A stretch of DNA of 64,000 nt from Primulina eburnea. Lineage: Eukaryota; Streptophyta; Magnoliopsida; Lamiales; Gesneriaceae. The notes beneath the pieces were generated by a model. It had not been told where the DNA came from, searched no databases, and worked only from the letters and a program-made list of their open reading frames with translations. The DNA lies in NCBI RefSeq assembly GCF_022965805.1, contig NC_133108.1:43284051-43348050 (forward strand), written 5' to 3'. How positions within the stretch are numbered: the first letter of the stretch is position 1; each line of letters begins with the position of its first letter. Position numbers and translations under genes: made by a program. This document shows, in pieces, positions 1 to 13,504 of the stretch.

Positions 1-175
1 TCCTCAGTCACTGACTTGAGCGTAGGAGGACTACGCCAGGACACCCTTCTGGCTCTTTCTAACTATCTTATTTGTAATTTCAGACTCAGTGTATTTTCAA
101 AACTTGGTCTAGATTAATGACACTTGTTGAAAACGGACCCTAAATTTTCCGTGAGTATCATATAACTAATCTGAA
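1..175. repeat. LTR-like dispersed repeat fragment, cut by window edge
   Basis: This stretch aligns, in inverted orientation, along its length to 50514-50690 of the same window. Shared landmarks are a block around TGACTTGAGCG, a GGACACCxxxxTGGC block, and a downstream block reading GACCCTAAATT near position 140. The two copies differ at many positions, so they are old. No coding capacity is visible. The CTCCGACGCTCAAGTCA-type motif is, as far as I recall, common in plant LTRs, but the family is not identified here. Confidence 0.5.
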
Positions 176-1546
176 AATACCAACTGTTGGTAATAATTTT
201 TATTGTAATACAATATTTTAGCATAAAGATAGTGTAGTATCTGGATGTGATAATACTCACAATTATATTATTTTTAATAATTTCTATCTTTTTTAGATGT
301 AAAAATTAGTCCCATGCACGATCCTATTGAACTTCTTAAAAGTAGAAATAAAATATTTTAATTTTTTTGTCGATTATATTCACAATTGAAATTTATTTTT
401 ATTCAAATTTTCCAAGAACTTCCCCACCGTGTACCTTAAAACCTTGAATACTACACAGAATTAAAAAATAATAAATGACGGTGGTAAAATCCAAACTCCC
501 AAAAATGGTACTTCTGAGAATCTGACCCTTTTTTCGTTTATTAATTAATTTACTAAAAATCTAATAAATATATTGACACACACACAAACTGTAATTAATT
601 AGTAATTTTTTTGTTGGTTCTTGATTTACTGTTTACCCTCAATCCCCGGCACTTTTCACCTCCCTGTAGGCCAATTCCATTAATAAATATAAGCCCAAAC
701 ACGGTTATGGCTTCATTTTCTTGGGTTCCTTCTCTTTTTAATTTCTTTCCCTTTATTGGGTTAATAATTCTGAACTTGAGGAGGGTATGAACAAGGAATA
801 ACAACAGGTAAATCAAGAAAAAGGGACGGATGTTCATGTTTTTTATGGTGATTATTCATTTTCTGGTTCGACTTCCCTGTGGTTTTATTGATTGTGTTTC
901 TGGGTTTCCAAGTGCTTTTTCTGTTCTTGAGTCCGGTTCTTAGTTTTGGATTAAAGCGCGCGTTTTTTTGGTAAATATTTGTTTTTACTAGTTTTTGTTG
1001 ATATTATGTTGTCTGTTATAAGGAGTTATGCTTGGTGTTTCTTGTTCTATTGTTCTTGATTAGGACATGCTTATTTGATTTGTACTTTTGTTCACTATGG
1101 TGGTTGAAATGATCTCTGGGTTAGATCTTAGTGTAATTAAACTGGTTTATATTTTGTATATATTCTTCAATTTTTCCGGGGATTTTGGAAATTTTCTGCA
1201 AATTTCTTGGGAAATCAGGTTTATGATTTCTCAGACACATGCATCGCTTCTCTGTAGTTCCGTTCGGATCCGAATTCTAAAACATTATCATTTTGGTCTA
1301 TGTTGTGTTGAAAAAAATTCATATTTTTTCAGTGGTTTTATAAAAAAAAAATTGGCTTTATGATCAGAATCAGCGGGGTTGAGTTTTTCTTTATTTTTGC
1401 AACTCCAACTGTGCAGGTAACGTCATAGAAGAAGTCCCTCTTGCATCCTGTTGCTGAATCTCGTGTTTTGGTGGAGCTCGAGTTGAATATACGTTGATTA
1501 AATCTCTGTTTCTACAAGTTTGATTTTTGGTGCTCTTTGATTCGAG
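176..1546 (+). promoter_or_regulatory. Promoter and 5' leader region of the EIN3-like gene
   Basis: No protein gene is supported here. It is AT-rich up to about 650, then changes to the T-rich, GT-rich texture of a plant leader intron. A probable leader intron ends at a polypyrimidine-type acceptor (TGCAG at about 1412-1416), followed by a 130-base untranslated exon that leads to the ATG at 1547. Long 5' leader introns are usual in EIN3/EIL genes. The transcription start and the donor site are not resolved from sequence alone. Confidence 0.4.
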
Positions 1547-3337
1547 ATGATGATGTTTGAAGATATGGGTTTTTGTGGGGATCTTGATTTCTTTTCCTCG
1601 GCTCCTATCAAAGGATTAGATCTCTGCCCTCCGCAGTCTGCTGATCCCGAACCCGAGATCGAACTCCTAACCGAGCAAGTTGTGGAGGATGATTATACAG
1701 ATGAAGAAATGGACGTGGATGAGCTTGAGAGGAGGATGTGGAGAGACAAAATGCGATTAAAAAGGCTTAAAGAACTGAACAAGGGTAAAGAAAGTGTTGA
1801 CTCTGTGAAAAAGCAGCAGTCTCAAGAGCAGGCTAGGCGAAAGAAGATGTCGAGGGCTCAAGATGGGATCTTGAAATACATGTTGAAGATGATGGAAGTG
1901 TGCAAAGCTCAAGGTTTCGTTTATGGCATCATACCGGAGAAAGGCAAGCCGGTGAGTGGTGCATCTGATAATCTTCGGGAATGGTGGAAGGATAGGGTTA
2001 GATTTGATCGGAATGGACCGGCTGCCATTGTGAAATATAAGGCAGAGAACTGCGTCCAGGAAATAAATGAGGCCGAAAATCCCCTTGGTCCGACTCCACA
2101 TACCCTGCAGGAGCTCCAAGATACGACTCTTGGCTCGTTGTTGTCGGCTCTAATGCAGCATTGTGATCCTCCTCAGAGAAGGTATCCTCTAGAGAAGGGT
2201 GTTCCGCCACCCTGGTGGCCCAGTGGGAAGGAGGAATGGTGGCATCAGTTAGGTTTGCAGAAGGATCAAGGCCCTCCGCCATATAAGAAGCCTCATGATC
2301 TGAAAAAGGCGTGGAAGGTGGGTGTTTTGACTGCTGTGATCAAGCATATGTTTCCCGACATTGGCAAGATTCGGAAGCTTGTAAGGCAGTCTAAGTGTTT
2401 ACAAGACAAGATGACAGCTAAAGAAAGCGCTACTTGGCTTGCTATCATCAACCAGGAGGAAGCTTTGGCTCGGGACCTTTACCCAGACCGGTGTCTCCCT
2501 TTGTCCTCGTGTGGGACGCTTCTGATTACCGATAGTAGCGAGTATGATATCGAAGTTGTTGAGGATGAGTCAAACTTTGAGGTGCACGAGCAAAAACCAA
2601 GTCCCCTTCAATTGTCGAATATCGGGATGGAAAGATTCCATGATAGGGTTCCAGTTCAACAACAATCTTATGCCATCAAAGATGAAATGGGCAACAATTT
2701 TGACTTCTCCCGGAAGAGGAAATTAAATGATGAGCTTAACAACATGATGGATCCTAAGAAATTAACTAGTGAGTTTCTTCCGTGCCCGCATCGAGAACTT
2801 CGACATGGGTTTCAGGATCGAAATTCAAGGGACAATCACCAACTTTCTTGCCCTGACAAAGATTCTTCCGAATTTGGGGGTACAAATTTCAGCATAAAGG
2901 AAGTGAAACCGGCTGCCTTTTCTCAATCTTTCGTCCAACCAAAGCCTACTATTGATCTATCAGCACTCGGAGTTCCAGAAGACGGACAAAGAACGATCAA
3001 CGATCTCATGTCTTTCTACGACACCAATATTCAAGAAAACAAGAACACAAATGGGAGCTCCAGCATTTTGAAGGAGCCGTCCCTTCAGCACCTTCAATAC
3101 CAACAAAATGGTTTCCTTCAAGGTCAAGAAATAGTGCTGGAACCCAACATATTTTCCAACAATAACATGTCAGTTGATCAGTTCCACCAGTCCAAGGTCA
3201 TAAATCCACCTGGAGCCGAAAATTTCCAACTTATGTTCAGTCCTCCATTCAATATATCCTCCATCGACTACACAGACAATTTTCCTGATGTTTCAAGAGA
3301 TAACCAGATCAAGCAGGACCTTCCGATTTGGTACTGA
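1547..3337 (+). CDS. EIN3: EIN3/EIL-type ethylene signalling transcription factor
   Basis: Encodes 596 residues in one uninterrupted exon, as is usual for EIN3/EIL genes. EIN3 proteins act in the nucleus downstream of EIN2 and switch on ethylene-response genes such as ERF1. Visible parts, in order: an acidic N-terminus (about residues 30-55, ending [14 protein letters not shown]), a basic stretch ([16 protein letters not shown], about 97-112), the highly conserved core DNA-binding block ([20 protein letters not shown], about 126-145), a proline-rich segment ([14 protein letters not shown]), another basic block ([16 protein letters not shown]) and [13 protein letters not shown]. The C-terminal half is less conserved and Asn/Gln/Ser-rich, with an [16 protein letters not shown] block. 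The start at MMMF could be read from any of the first three Met codons. In the family, protein abundance is set by EBF1/2-mediated degradation; nothing in this DNA shows that directly. Length matches the family (about 600-630). Intact. Confidence 0.96.
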   Translation: MMMFEDMGFCGDLDFFSSAPIKGLDLCPPQSADPEPEIELLTEQVVEDDYTDEEMDVDELERRMWRDKMRLKRLKELNKGKESVDSVKKQQSQEQARRKKMSRAQDGILKYMLKMMEVCKAQGFVYGIIPEKGKPVSGASDNLREWWKDRVRFDRNGPAAIVKYKAENCVQEINEAENPLGPTPHTLQELQDTTLGSLLSALMQHCDPPQRRYPLEKGVPPPWWPSGKEEWWHQLGLQKDQGPPPYKKPHDLKKAWKVGVLTAVIKHMFPDIGKIRKLVRQSKCLQDKMTAKESATWLAIINQEEALARDLYPDRCLPLSSCGTLLITDSSEYDIEVVEDESNFEVHEQKPSPLQLSNIGMERFHDRVPVQQQSYAIKDEMGNNFDFSRKRKLNDELNNMMDPKKLTSEFLPCPHRELRHGFQDRNSRDNHQLSCPDKDSSEFGGTNFSIKEVKPAAFSQSFVQPKPTIDLSALGVPEDGQRTINDLMSFYDTNIQENKNTNGSSSILKEPSLQHLQYQQNGFLQGQEIVLEPNIFSNNNMSVDQFHQSKVINPPGAENFQLMFSPPFNISSIDYTDNFPDVSRDNQIKQDLPIWY

Positions 3338-4386
3338 AACACTCGTATGAGAACGTCACCGATACAATCTCCACACACTTCATCAGGTGGAATTGTTTTA
3401 CTTAGCTTCGTCTTAGTTATTACTATGCTATTTGCTTAACCATATAGGTTTAGAGTTCGTGAAAGTTATTCCGGCATGGTTGTAACAATCAAGAAAAGGA
3501 TCGTATCCTACTACGATTTAGCATGCTTTGCTATCGAAAAAGCGGGTAGACTTACATATATATATGTGATATAAATAAGCTTCAGTTTCATTTAGAGTTT
3601 GTTGATTTGGTTTTCTTGTCCGATCACAAGCTGAGGTTGATGTTTCATATGTTGTCTACCGTGGAGTCTAAGTTTGATGTACATAGTGGGTGTATTTTGT
3701 TGACTGAAAGAGGATGCTTTGTCATTTTCATATGACTTTGTATTTTGGAAGTGGAGTGGAGTGGAACAGTGAATGGGTGGTTCTTTGGTAGATGCATGTC
3801 TTGTCTTTAAATTTGGGATATCACATCAAACGAAAATGTTCGAGGGTCCTCTCCTTTCAACGAGTTGGGCTCGATCCTTCAATTGGTATTTAATCCGCAA
3901 TCCAAACCAGCTGTTTGGATTGTTATATAAAACGTTAAAAAATTGAGTTTCAGCAAAAAGTCGTGAAATATTATGGATGGCTGCTGTTCCCATGTATCAA
4001 TGTCACATTGGCAATGGGTAACCAGTCTTTTTCATGTCGCTGTTTGGTAGTAATGAAAGGTTAATATACCAAAATTTCTTTGTCCCTTTTCTACTTTGAG
4101 GCCATAGATGAGTGATGACTTTTCTAGTGTTGATGCATTCATTGCACATATTCTGTTTTCCTCTGTTCTTCGGTAAAATTATTTTGTTTTAATTTAAATG
4201 GTTCGAACATTCTCGAATTTCTTGAATGTGTAAATTGTTTAAGTAGATTTCTATAATATTTTTTATTTTTAAAAAAATTTAAAGGACACCTGCAAATTCT
4301 CAAGCATAAATATTATATATAAGTCCTTGTTATTTGCATTCAAACATAAAACTTCTCTCCATTAATTTGTGTGTTTTTAAGAAGAG
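3338..4386. other. 3' flank of the EIN3-like gene and spacer
   Basis: The first 250 to 400 bases are probably the 3' untranslated region of the EIN3-like gene. The rest is AT-rich spacer in which I see no gene, RNA or clear element. Confidence 0.5.
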
Positions 4387-4531
4387 TATGTCTCTTGTGA
4401 GACGGGTCAATTCCACCGATATTCACAATAAAAAGTAATACTTTTAGCATAAAAAATAATATTTTTTAATGGACAATCCAAATAAAAGATCTATCTCATA
4501 AAATACGACCGTGAGACCGTTTTTTGTCTAA
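4387..4531 (-). repeat. Degenerate copy of the GAGACGGTCTC MITE family
   Basis: Contains the family landmarks in order: GTGAGACGGGTCAA, GATATTCACAATAAAAAGTA, TTAGCATAAAAA, and a GTGAGACCG end near 4515. The inner part is conserved but both ends have drifted, and no target duplication is visible. Confidence 0.65.
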
Positions 4532-5808
4532 TAAAAATAACATGTGGAGATGGTTAGATAATTATTATTCTCTCTTTAGTTGGGTGATTATGTTAATTTA
4601 GTTTTTAACGTATTTTTCATCTTTACTTGATAAAGTTGGAGGAGACCTTACACAGCCGCCTCGAAGAGAAAGAGAAGTCGCGCAAGTTAAGAATTAAAAA
4701 TTCAAATTAGTTACAAAAATAGAAATTAATATAATAAGTTCACTTCTTAAACATTTTTAATGATTCTTTTCTCATGGAGCCGTCACATAATAACATGTAT
4801 ATATATTACATCAACAACAAAAAAATATATATATATATAAACAAAGATCGTCTATTTCGTTAAAACCAATTTTAACTAAATAAATAATCAACATCCAATT
4901 TAATTTTTTTTTACTACTTAAATAAACATTTACTGTTTCTTATGAAGAAACTAGTCAATCGAATGCTATTAAAAAAATCATATACACATATATCATTTTT
5001 ATTTTAATATTTTGCATTTTTTATTTTTAATCTATTTCGTATAAATTATTAAGATAATAATTAAGACAGGACACTTACCAACATTTCTGGCAGAACATGC
5101 ATGGCGGCTGTGCATGCACGCGGGCAATGGACATCATTGAGTACTTCAAAGAACAACCTAAGTAGGAAAAAACATATTTTTACCACAATTAATATAATAA
5201 CGTACATTAAATTAATTAAACACTTTCTAGAGTGCTAATATAAATATTGTAGCGATACACGTGGTATGTTTGTACAACCTTTTTTTTATTAATTTAACTT
5301 ATACTTAAATATATTTAATATCATAATTATAAAAATTAATGAAATGACATGTGTTGTGAGTTTATACAATTGTTTTTAATTGACTTGATTTATATTCAAA
5401 TAAATTAATATCAATTGTAAAAATTAATGAAAAATCATATTATAATTTAAAATGACTATATTCAAATAAAGATCTTGTTGTATTTGTAAAACATAATAAG
5501 AGAAAATGATGCAATTTAAAATGAAGGGAAAAAAGGAAGAAAATTGGGGGAGAGAGGATGAGACAACATATCACGGTTTTAATATAAACATCCTTAGAAA
5601 ATTTTACAGAACACAAAATCCCAAATCTCTAAAACTCCTGAATCAACCAATTTTAACTATACAACTGCCTACATACATATATCTATATAAAATATAATAG
5701 CTCAGTTATCCAACATCAATCCAATAACTCAAGTTGAAGATGTGTCATTCTATACCTATGTACTGATCCTTTATTTTGATGCCTTCCCAAAATCTCGAGT
5801 CGTAAAAC
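4532..5808. other. AT-rich intergenic spacer
   Basis: AT-rich sequence with many short A and T runs. The short open frame at about 5506-5697 has no recognisable family and sits in low-complexity sequence, so I do not call it. The last 50 to 100 bases probably belong to the 3' UTR of the convergent minus-strand gene. Confidence 0.5.
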
Positions 5809-8800
5809 TTACACAACCTTAGTCTGTTGAGACTTGGGTTGCTCGTACTTATCCTTCGCGTCTTGAATGGACTTCTGAAGATCAGTGAACATAGAGACAG
5901 AACATTCGGCAAAGTTGTTCAACTTTCCAAGAAAACCCGCCAACCTTGTACGAAAGCTGTCAAATGCAGGTATCAGATCCTCAAGAACCTCATCTGTCTT
6001 TATACTACGATCATCACCATCCATCCCATCAAGCAACGACACATTAAGAGATCGATTACTGGCCTTTCCTTGGTTTTTCTCTTGACGGGGCAAAAAGTGA
6101 GCCACTTCTGCTGCCAAATCTTTGATAGAATCAACGACTCCTTTACACGGTAACCTGTCGATCATCTCCAACCATGAATCACAGATCATGTATATAGGTG
6201 GACCGCACTCTTTAATGGGAAGAGGTCTCATTCTTTTGTTTCTCTTGGTAGTATTTTGTGGGAGAGAAACACATTTGAATAGCCATTTATTTATGGCTTC
6301 AACATAAATTTTCTGAGCGCCAATCCATTTTGTGAAGTTGGACGATAAAGTGTTGAGTTCATTTCCGAGATGGATACTAATCTGTCTCAGTGAATCTGAT
6401 TGTATATTGATCTTCGTGCTTCCCGGGGCAATCGAGATCGATATAATGTGAAACTGAAGTCTGTGACAATCCATCATCATTTCCCACATTCTTCTTAATC
6501 TGTGATCAGGGACAAGTGTAAGAAATAACTCTTTTCTGAGCATATCGGAGGTGATGCAATAATATTTTCTACGTTTCAACATTGCAAGGCTAGAGATGGG
6601 AAATATAAACTTGAAGTTAACATTGAAGGCATCATGTTCTGTTCAAAACATATTGCTTAGGGGGCAGGCTAGTAAAATCAATCAAAGGGCAACGAAAGTT
6701 ATTGTATGTAAATCCAAGGATATGTAGGAAAGCCTTTTTCGTGTGGGATTATTTGTAATTTTTTTAAAAAGCAATTGCGTCAGCCCTTAGGAACTGGACC
6801 TGCCGCCATCTTGATCATCAGTCTGTTACACCAATATGTAAATGCATCCTAATAAATTATGGTGAGTGATTGTATGCATTTGGTAGCTGAAACCAGAAAC
6901 AGATCCATACCCTTCAATTAACTCCTCGAGTTGAGGCTGAAGCTCCTTATCTCTAATTTCTTCGATTTTCTTTGAGATCGAGTCAATTCTATGAATAGAA
7001 ACTCTAATTCTCGAATGCAGATCTTTAACTATCGCACGTGTTTTGTCAGTATTCAGTCCTTGTGATTCTTTATGTCGAAGAAGCTTACACTTCATATCAA
7101 AATTACTTCTAAGCACCTGACAAGCCTGAACCAAGGGGAATGATATTATTTGATCCCCGCATAATCATGTTTTGTAAGAAAATGTAAACTTTTGAGCATA
7201 CCTTCACTTCATCGTAAAGCTTCTTCTCCCATGCATAGAGCCTATCCAAAGTTGAGGCATGACTTCCAGAGACCATACAGAAGTCTTCAAAGAGATTTTT
7301 ACTCACATCATTGATATCCTCAATGGATTTTCCACCAAGAAGATTCCGAGATGAAGCAGATCGAGATGATGATGTCCGATGCCACGTCAAGTACTTGACA
7401 GAATTTTGAGGAGGCTCTAGATAAGTAATTAACGAAGGAGCAATCCAATTATTGAATGAAGATAACTTGAGTTGAAATTGCATGATAGGAAGTCTTTAAA
7501 ACATGAAGAAAGGTGCATCTATATCAAGATAATTCCCGATCAAGATCTGTCAATCTCTTTCAAATTCGGTTGTACTGATCACCTCATTGTATGGGTGAAA
7601 TATCTCCCTCTTTTTTTTTAATATAAGAATTCATAATTAAATCATATTAAAGGTATATCAGAATCTTAATGGTATGACATATGATTCCAAAATATATTAT
7701 TCAATTCCAACAATATCTATGCAATTCAGACATACAAGTGCATGCACTTGGCCACAATAATAAACATACTTAAGGAAAGAAATACAAATTCCCCATGTTA
7801 CACAAATCATTCTTACCATGCATCCATGCCTGATTTGAGTAATTGTAATAAAAATGTTTCCTTGACCGTGCAAAAACCAAAAACATATGTTTGTTTTATT
7901 TTCAATATGATAAAATTAAAATATATGAATTCAATACATGCAATTGAACACCTGGCTGATGATTATTATTACATTTGGGTGTGTTTGGTTGAGTGGATTA
8001 AATAAGGATAGATTAATAGTCAAAGATTTATTGTTAAAATTTTAAGATGTTTTAATAATCATTTTGACCCGATTTGATATCCAATTTTATTAATCAAATA
8101 GTTATCCACAACATTGGATCTTAAATCGGGTCAAAATGATTATTAAAACAACTTAAAATTTTAACGATAAATATTTGACTATTAATCTATCCTTATTTAA
8201 TCCACTCAACCAAACACACCCAAACATGTGATAACAATGTTATACTTTACGGCTGCACACTGTCATTTCTGAGTCTTTTGGAGAATGTTTGAGATATTCA
8301 AACTAAAAAGTGGAAGGGAAGAACACTAACATCCCCTAGTGTTGATCAAAACAGTATCATCATAGACTATCTATCTATCTATCTCATCAATCACAACCTC
8401 TTTCCAATGAATTAAAACCCTTGGTCAATTGATAAACCATGAAGGTAACTGAAAGTGCTGCTTTCAAAGACAGTCACTACTAACATCCATAATGCCAGGG
8501 CACCGGAAAAATAGCTCCACAGAAATATAGTGGGGCAGACCTACCTTGTTGAATCTCGCTTGGATCATCCCCACAAGAGAAACAAGACTTCAGTAGAGAT
8601 GAGGCAACTAATCCACCTGCCAAAAGAAGAATCCTTTACTGAATATCACCAATTTACATGAAATTGGAGTTTATATTGATGAAAGAAAACTTATACCAAG
8701 GAAAAAAATTAAAGCATGGATAATTTCTAGAATTGTAGTTGAATAAGGTCTTCAATGGACATTTTCATAAGGTTTTTAATATATTTAGTGCTTAGTTAAT

Positions 8801-10392
8801 GACGAAATAAAATGCCAGTCAAAGATGTGATTTTTTTCCGTACCATACTTCATTGATGACTGAAAGTATCTACCATACATAAAATTTAATGAGAAAGCAA
8901 AAGAACTAAGGCCTTTCATCCATGCATTAATAAATATAATAACATAATTCATAAGATCAACCGATAGATGAAAATTCTCTTGGAATTTCACATGAAGTTC
9001 CCACTTTGCTATTGAACAAAAAATAAAAACACTCAGGCATGCATATTTGAATACACATGAACCCTTGGTGCAATTGTGCGTGTACATACAAGAGAGAGAG
9101 TGAGAAAGGTACTTACTTTCTTTCCCAGGGAAAACTGGACGGAAATGAAATTTATTTGCTTCAAGCATCCGAGGAACTTCTTTACCAGATTCATATGCTT
9201 TAACAAAAAGATGTTCAATCTCTTGCATGCTAGAATAGAAGTCCTTAGGTGCAACCTTATCTTCAACTTCGCTTTCGGTAATTGGATTTATCTTCGCATC
9301 ATTCAGATGCATAAATCTTGAAGATGTGGCTCTTAATGGTGATAGATCAGGAGAGTTATTTTTCTTCCCGTTGATAAACTTGGTCTCTGATGCTACGCGT
9401 TCTGACTTTATTGATGGATCTTCATTGAAGACAAATTCTTTGCCTTTGATCATATTTTCAAAACCCGGAGACTTGGTTTCTGATGACTTCATAGATGAAT
9501 CTTCATTGACAGCAGATTCTTTGGCTTCTGTCACATTTTCAAAACTTGGAGGCTTAGTTTTAGATACTCTATTTTCTTGAAGTGCCGCGGATAACTCATT
9601 ATTGGCATCATTTTTTGTTGCTACATTAACATTTTCAAAACTCCGAACAAGTGTAGCTAAGGAGGGCTCGTCAAATTCGTCTTCAGAGTCATGAGATTCA
9701 TCTATCCCATGTGAGGATAACTTCTCTTCCACATCTTCAAGATCCGGAATGCCCTCCTCTGCCCTGAGATGTTCAATCTCATCAGAGTGTTCAGACCTGT
9801 GATCAAATCCGTTTCTCTCTTGTGAAGGAAAATGATCATCAATCGGATTAAAAAGGCCAAAATAATCCCAAGGTGGAGTTTCTGATGGGATGGAAGGAGT
9901 TTCAAAGGATGATGCTTCGGGTACTTCTGTTGAACGTGGAGTGGTGCTCAGAGGAGTGGTTGGGATAACCGATACCGCAACATGCACAGGAGGCTTCTCC
10001 TCAACTTTCTTGGAAAACATGCTTATAAATTTCATATGATGTGAGTTATACTTCAACACTTGGGATGATGGAGATGGAGAGACATTCACAGTGGCATCCT
10101 CATATTGTGATCGGGACGGAGAGGACAAAGATAATTGAGAGACAGATTTCTCGGTGAAAGCACGTGGCTCGGTAGTTACAGTTCTTGAACGGAAGGCAAA
10201 AGATTCAACTCGAGCATCAATTTCTGCAAATCTCCTTAAAGCAGCTCCTAAAATTTTCAGTTCCTCTATATAAGCAATATGAGCCGCTGCTACAGAACAC
10301 CTACCGTTAAGTGCTTGTTTGATAAATTTCTTCCGCGCACGACAAAGCTGCAATCCTTTGTCTTCTTCCAATCTAGAGTTTGAGGCTCCCAT
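5809..10392 (-). CDS. DUF630/DUF632 protein (NRG2-type, 'bZIP-like')
   Basis: Five coding exons, read on the minus strand: 10392-9117, 8616-8545, 7416-7202, 7125-6911 and 6499-5809. All junctions are GT-AG and keep frame, giving about 822 residues. The N-terminus MGASNSRLEEDKGLQLCRAR is the DUF630 signature, and Gly2 fits N-myristoylation. Residues about 60-420 are a low-complexity Ser/Pro/Glu linker. The DUF632 domain starts near residue 450 (NSVKYLTWHR, then GSHASTLDRLYAWEKKLYDE) and runs through KTRAIVKDLHSRIRV, RIDSISKKIEEIRDKEL, LSSNFTKWIGAQK and VAHFLPRQEKNQGK. Family members are plant-specific coiled-coil proteins; Arabidopsis NRG2 takes part in nitrate signalling, but most members have no proven role, so no specific function is assigned. 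Intron 2 (about 1.1 kb) holds a MITE. No break is seen in the coding exons. Confidence 0.93.
7975..8223. mobile_element. Long-TIR MITE (249 bp) in intron 2 of the DUF630/632 gene
   Basis: Nearly the whole element is one inverted repeat. The left arm starts TTGGGTGTGTTTGGTTGAGT and the right arm is its reverse complement, with about 110 bases of pairing per arm, only a few mismatches and a short loop near 8090-8110. Both flanks carry the direct repeat ACAT (7971-7974 and 8224-8227). The small number of mismatches between arms suggests a fairly recent insertion. It is non-coding and the superfamily is not assigned. Confidence 0.88.
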
Positions 10393-12457
10393 TTGCTCTT
10401 ACCTGGCGATGCCCCCTTAATTCCAAATTAGTATGCAGGCATATGACATCTGCTAAAGACATCCTGGATCACACAAATAACAAACAAGTTATGCGAATGC
10501 ATGAACCAAGGACCATTAAAATGTTGATGATAAAAATTGGTTAGTTAATTTAATTACAGAGAACCTATACTTCCATCAAATCTCGTTTGAACAGGACATC
10601 AGTTTAACATAATAGAAGCAACTCAGGATCTGTTTTAAAACAAAACAATTGTGATTCCCAAACATAAGCCTTTTCATCATTTAATTTTCACCCAAGATAA
10701 TCAAGAATGAAGGATCCATAAAAAATATGCAATATTAACCTCGTGTATGAAAGGAAAGGCTATTCGATATTAATGATAAACAATAGATTAACAAGATAAC
10801 AAATGGAATAAATTTCTGGAGTTAGTAATAAGTACATCTTACGAACACATTCAACAAAATGCCCAAATCAATCACAGACCCGAATTTCCGGGTTATGGGC
10901 TGAAGCCCTTAATTTATATCTCATATTCATTACCAACATACATGGCGTACAATCACAACAACAAAAAGGATATATTCAGCATCTTTAGTTATTGAAAGCT
11001 TTTGAAATTAAGTGAGCCACCGTACAAAACAAATTTCTAGCATTAACAAGAAGGAAACAAGACTCAAGTTCAATTCCTTAGAGCAAAACAACTTATGATC
11101 AATCATTATGAACCCACTAAGAAACCATTAAAAGGAAATGAAAATCACAAGGCTGTGCTTTAGAAGTAGAAACCCATTAAAAACACAATTAATTGCAGAC
11201 ATTCAAAAGCCAAATTAGTAAAAAAAAAAAAAAAAGGAATCTAATTCAAGTTCGAAATCTATCCAACAACAACCAGATAACTCAATAATTCAATCTCAAG
11301 AAACCAAAAGCAAAGAAATCACAACTTCCACCGCAAATTCAATCAAGATTCAGAAACCGCTAGCAAATCAAACGAAAGGGTCAAACGAATTCCGGGCCAC
11401 TCTGTTTCAAGTCAACCTCTTTCTTATCGTGAAAGTAAAATTACCAAATTCTAAAATCAGCTGGCGGAGCTATTCCTTTGGAACCAAAATCCCTTGATGT
11501 CCGTGCAGAACACAATGGATGGCTTCCCCAAAACAAACGAATAAACCCAGATAGAAAAACGGAAATTGAAACCTTTTTCACAGGATTACGCTTGTGTGTG
11601 TAACAGTGTATCAGTCAGATCAAAAGGGCGGTGGGGCATGTACTAAGTTTGTCATGCAAAAAAAAGAAAAGAAAGAAAGGTGAAAAGCCGACATAGACAG
11701 GCAATTGCCCGAATATGGTAGCGATGCCTGTGGGCCATCGCTGACTCAGCAAAGGCAATAGCATTAAAAAAACAATAAATATTGAATTGCTGAGTGGAAA
11801 GGTCTCCGATCGAACAGTTCTTGAATTTTACACTGCCTTTTTTTGGGAGAAGGAAAATAGGATGGAATCACACGGAATAAAGGGAAAAAAGGCGTGAGAT
11901 TTACGCGGTGGAAATGGGTTGTTTGATTCATTCGACTTGCGTATCTTCTTCTTCTTTCTCTTACTCAGCGGCAAGCAAATGAGCTGTCGACACAAAATTT
12001 TGATCTAAAATCAAAGGGCTTAAAATATTCGGAAAGCCACTTGTTTTCAAGTTAGTCATTGTTTTGGATCTCAAGACAATTGAGGCTCGAATTCGAATAT
12101 AAGATTTTATCTCGATTTTAATATATTTAAATTATAAATTATCATAAATTTGAGATATTGATTTCAAGTTAACCATAAGTCGTAGGCGTGTAATATGTCT
12201 AGCTACTTAAAATTTATATACCATGGTAATAAAAAAAAAAGAAATTAATATAGTATGGGATATTAACTTGAAATTTCAACTACATAAAAGCACAAAAGAC
12301 TTTCAGAAGGTCACTAGTTGATATAAACCCAACAACTTTGTGCAAAAAGTTTCTTTTATAAAAGATATATGTTGTTATTATCACAAACTGTGTATAGTAA
12401 GTTTAGCCCGAAAGTGATATGGTGAAACTACTGAAATATCCATTCATTTCGATTATT
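10393..12457. other. 5' leader and promoter region of the DUF630/632 gene, then spacer
   Basis: Immediately upstream of the minus-strand ATG the texture is A-rich on the plus strand (U-rich on the transcript), typical of a plant leader intron, up to about 11450. A less AT-rich block at about 11460-11990 with CT-rich transcript-strand sequence is the likely first exon and core promoter. Exact splice and start sites are not resolved. No other gene is seen. Confidence 0.4.
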
Positions 12458-12710
12458 GAGTAGGTCTTTTGTGAGTCGATCTCACGCATTTTTATCTGTG
12501 AGACGGGTCAACCCTACCGATATTCATAATAAAAAGTAATACTCTTAGCATAAAAAGTAATACTCTTAGCATAAAAAGTAATATTTTTTCATGGAGGACC
12601 CAAATAATCGATATTCACAATAAAAAGTAATATTTTTTCATGGATGACTCAAATAAGAGGTTTGTCTCACAAAATACGACCCGTGAGACCGTCCCACACA
12701 AGTTTTTACC
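12458..12710 (-). mobile_element. GAGACGGTCTC MITE with internal expansion
   Basis: Starts GAGTAGGTC and ends GTTTTTACC, like the other full copies. It is 253 bp rather than about 182 because the block around CTTAGCATAAAAAGTAATA is repeated and the ATTCACAATAAAAAGTAATA block occurs twice. No exact 9-bp target duplication was found. Confidence 0.75.
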
Positions 12711-13111
12711 AATATTTGAACTTCACATTTGGAATTCCATAAATAAATATTTTTTTTAAAAAAAACCCGACATCTTCGAGAAACTGGTGCATATTTTCCT
12801 CATTTACATATTACCTTTAGGCTCAAATGTTTCGTGTATATCCATTTTGGTCCAGGTGTCAAAAAGATTAATCGACTTATGAATGGCTTGCACTTGCATA
12901 TGTCTAATTAAATAAACTATAAATGACTCAAATTAATTGTGTCAAACGAGTTGTGTTATGTGTTTTCAGTCGATAAAAGTCGTAAATAATAGTCTTGACG
13001 TTTTTATGGAATATACTATTGAATGAAAAACCAGCTTCTACTTGTTAACAAATTACATATACATCGACACAAATTTAAAACTATAATATTTCATCGAATG
13101 TTTCAAATTTA

Positions 13112-13292
13112 GGCAAAAACTTATGTGAGACGGTCTCACGGATCGTATTTGTGTGACATATCTCTTATTTGGATCATTCATGAAAAAATATTATTTTTTA
13201 TGCTAAGACTAATACTTTTATTGTGAATATGTGTATGGTTGACCCATCTCACTGATTAGTATCCGTGAGACAATCTCACATGAGACCCACTC
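13112..13292 (+). mobile_element. GAGACGGTCTC MITE with exact 9-bp target duplication
   Basis: A full-length 181-bp copy starting GGCAAAAACTTATGTGAGAC and ending GAGACCCACTC. Flanked by TCAAATTTA on both sides (13103-13111 and 13293-13301), an exact 9-bp duplication. Confidence 0.9.
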
Positions 13293-13504
13293 TCAAATTT
13301 AACTAGGAATATCTTTTCATATCTTTTTCCTAACCATCAACTCCTACTTTATATCACAAAATCTTTATCCTTTAAATATATTATCAATCAAACAATGACA
13401 TTAGATATAAAATGAGGATAACATATATTACTCTCATAATATAATCAATTATCCATGGACAGTAGTAGTCCGTGCCTTTGTGATTTATTTTTCAACTATG
13501 AGCT

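Noticed and set aside
1088..1363. 91-codon open frame upstream of the EIN3-like gene
   Set aside because: Lies in the probable leader intron and has no conserved features.
1757..2282. Minus-strand open frames inside the EIN3-like gene
   Set aside because: They lie within the conserved DNA-binding domain of the plus-strand gene and have no family match.
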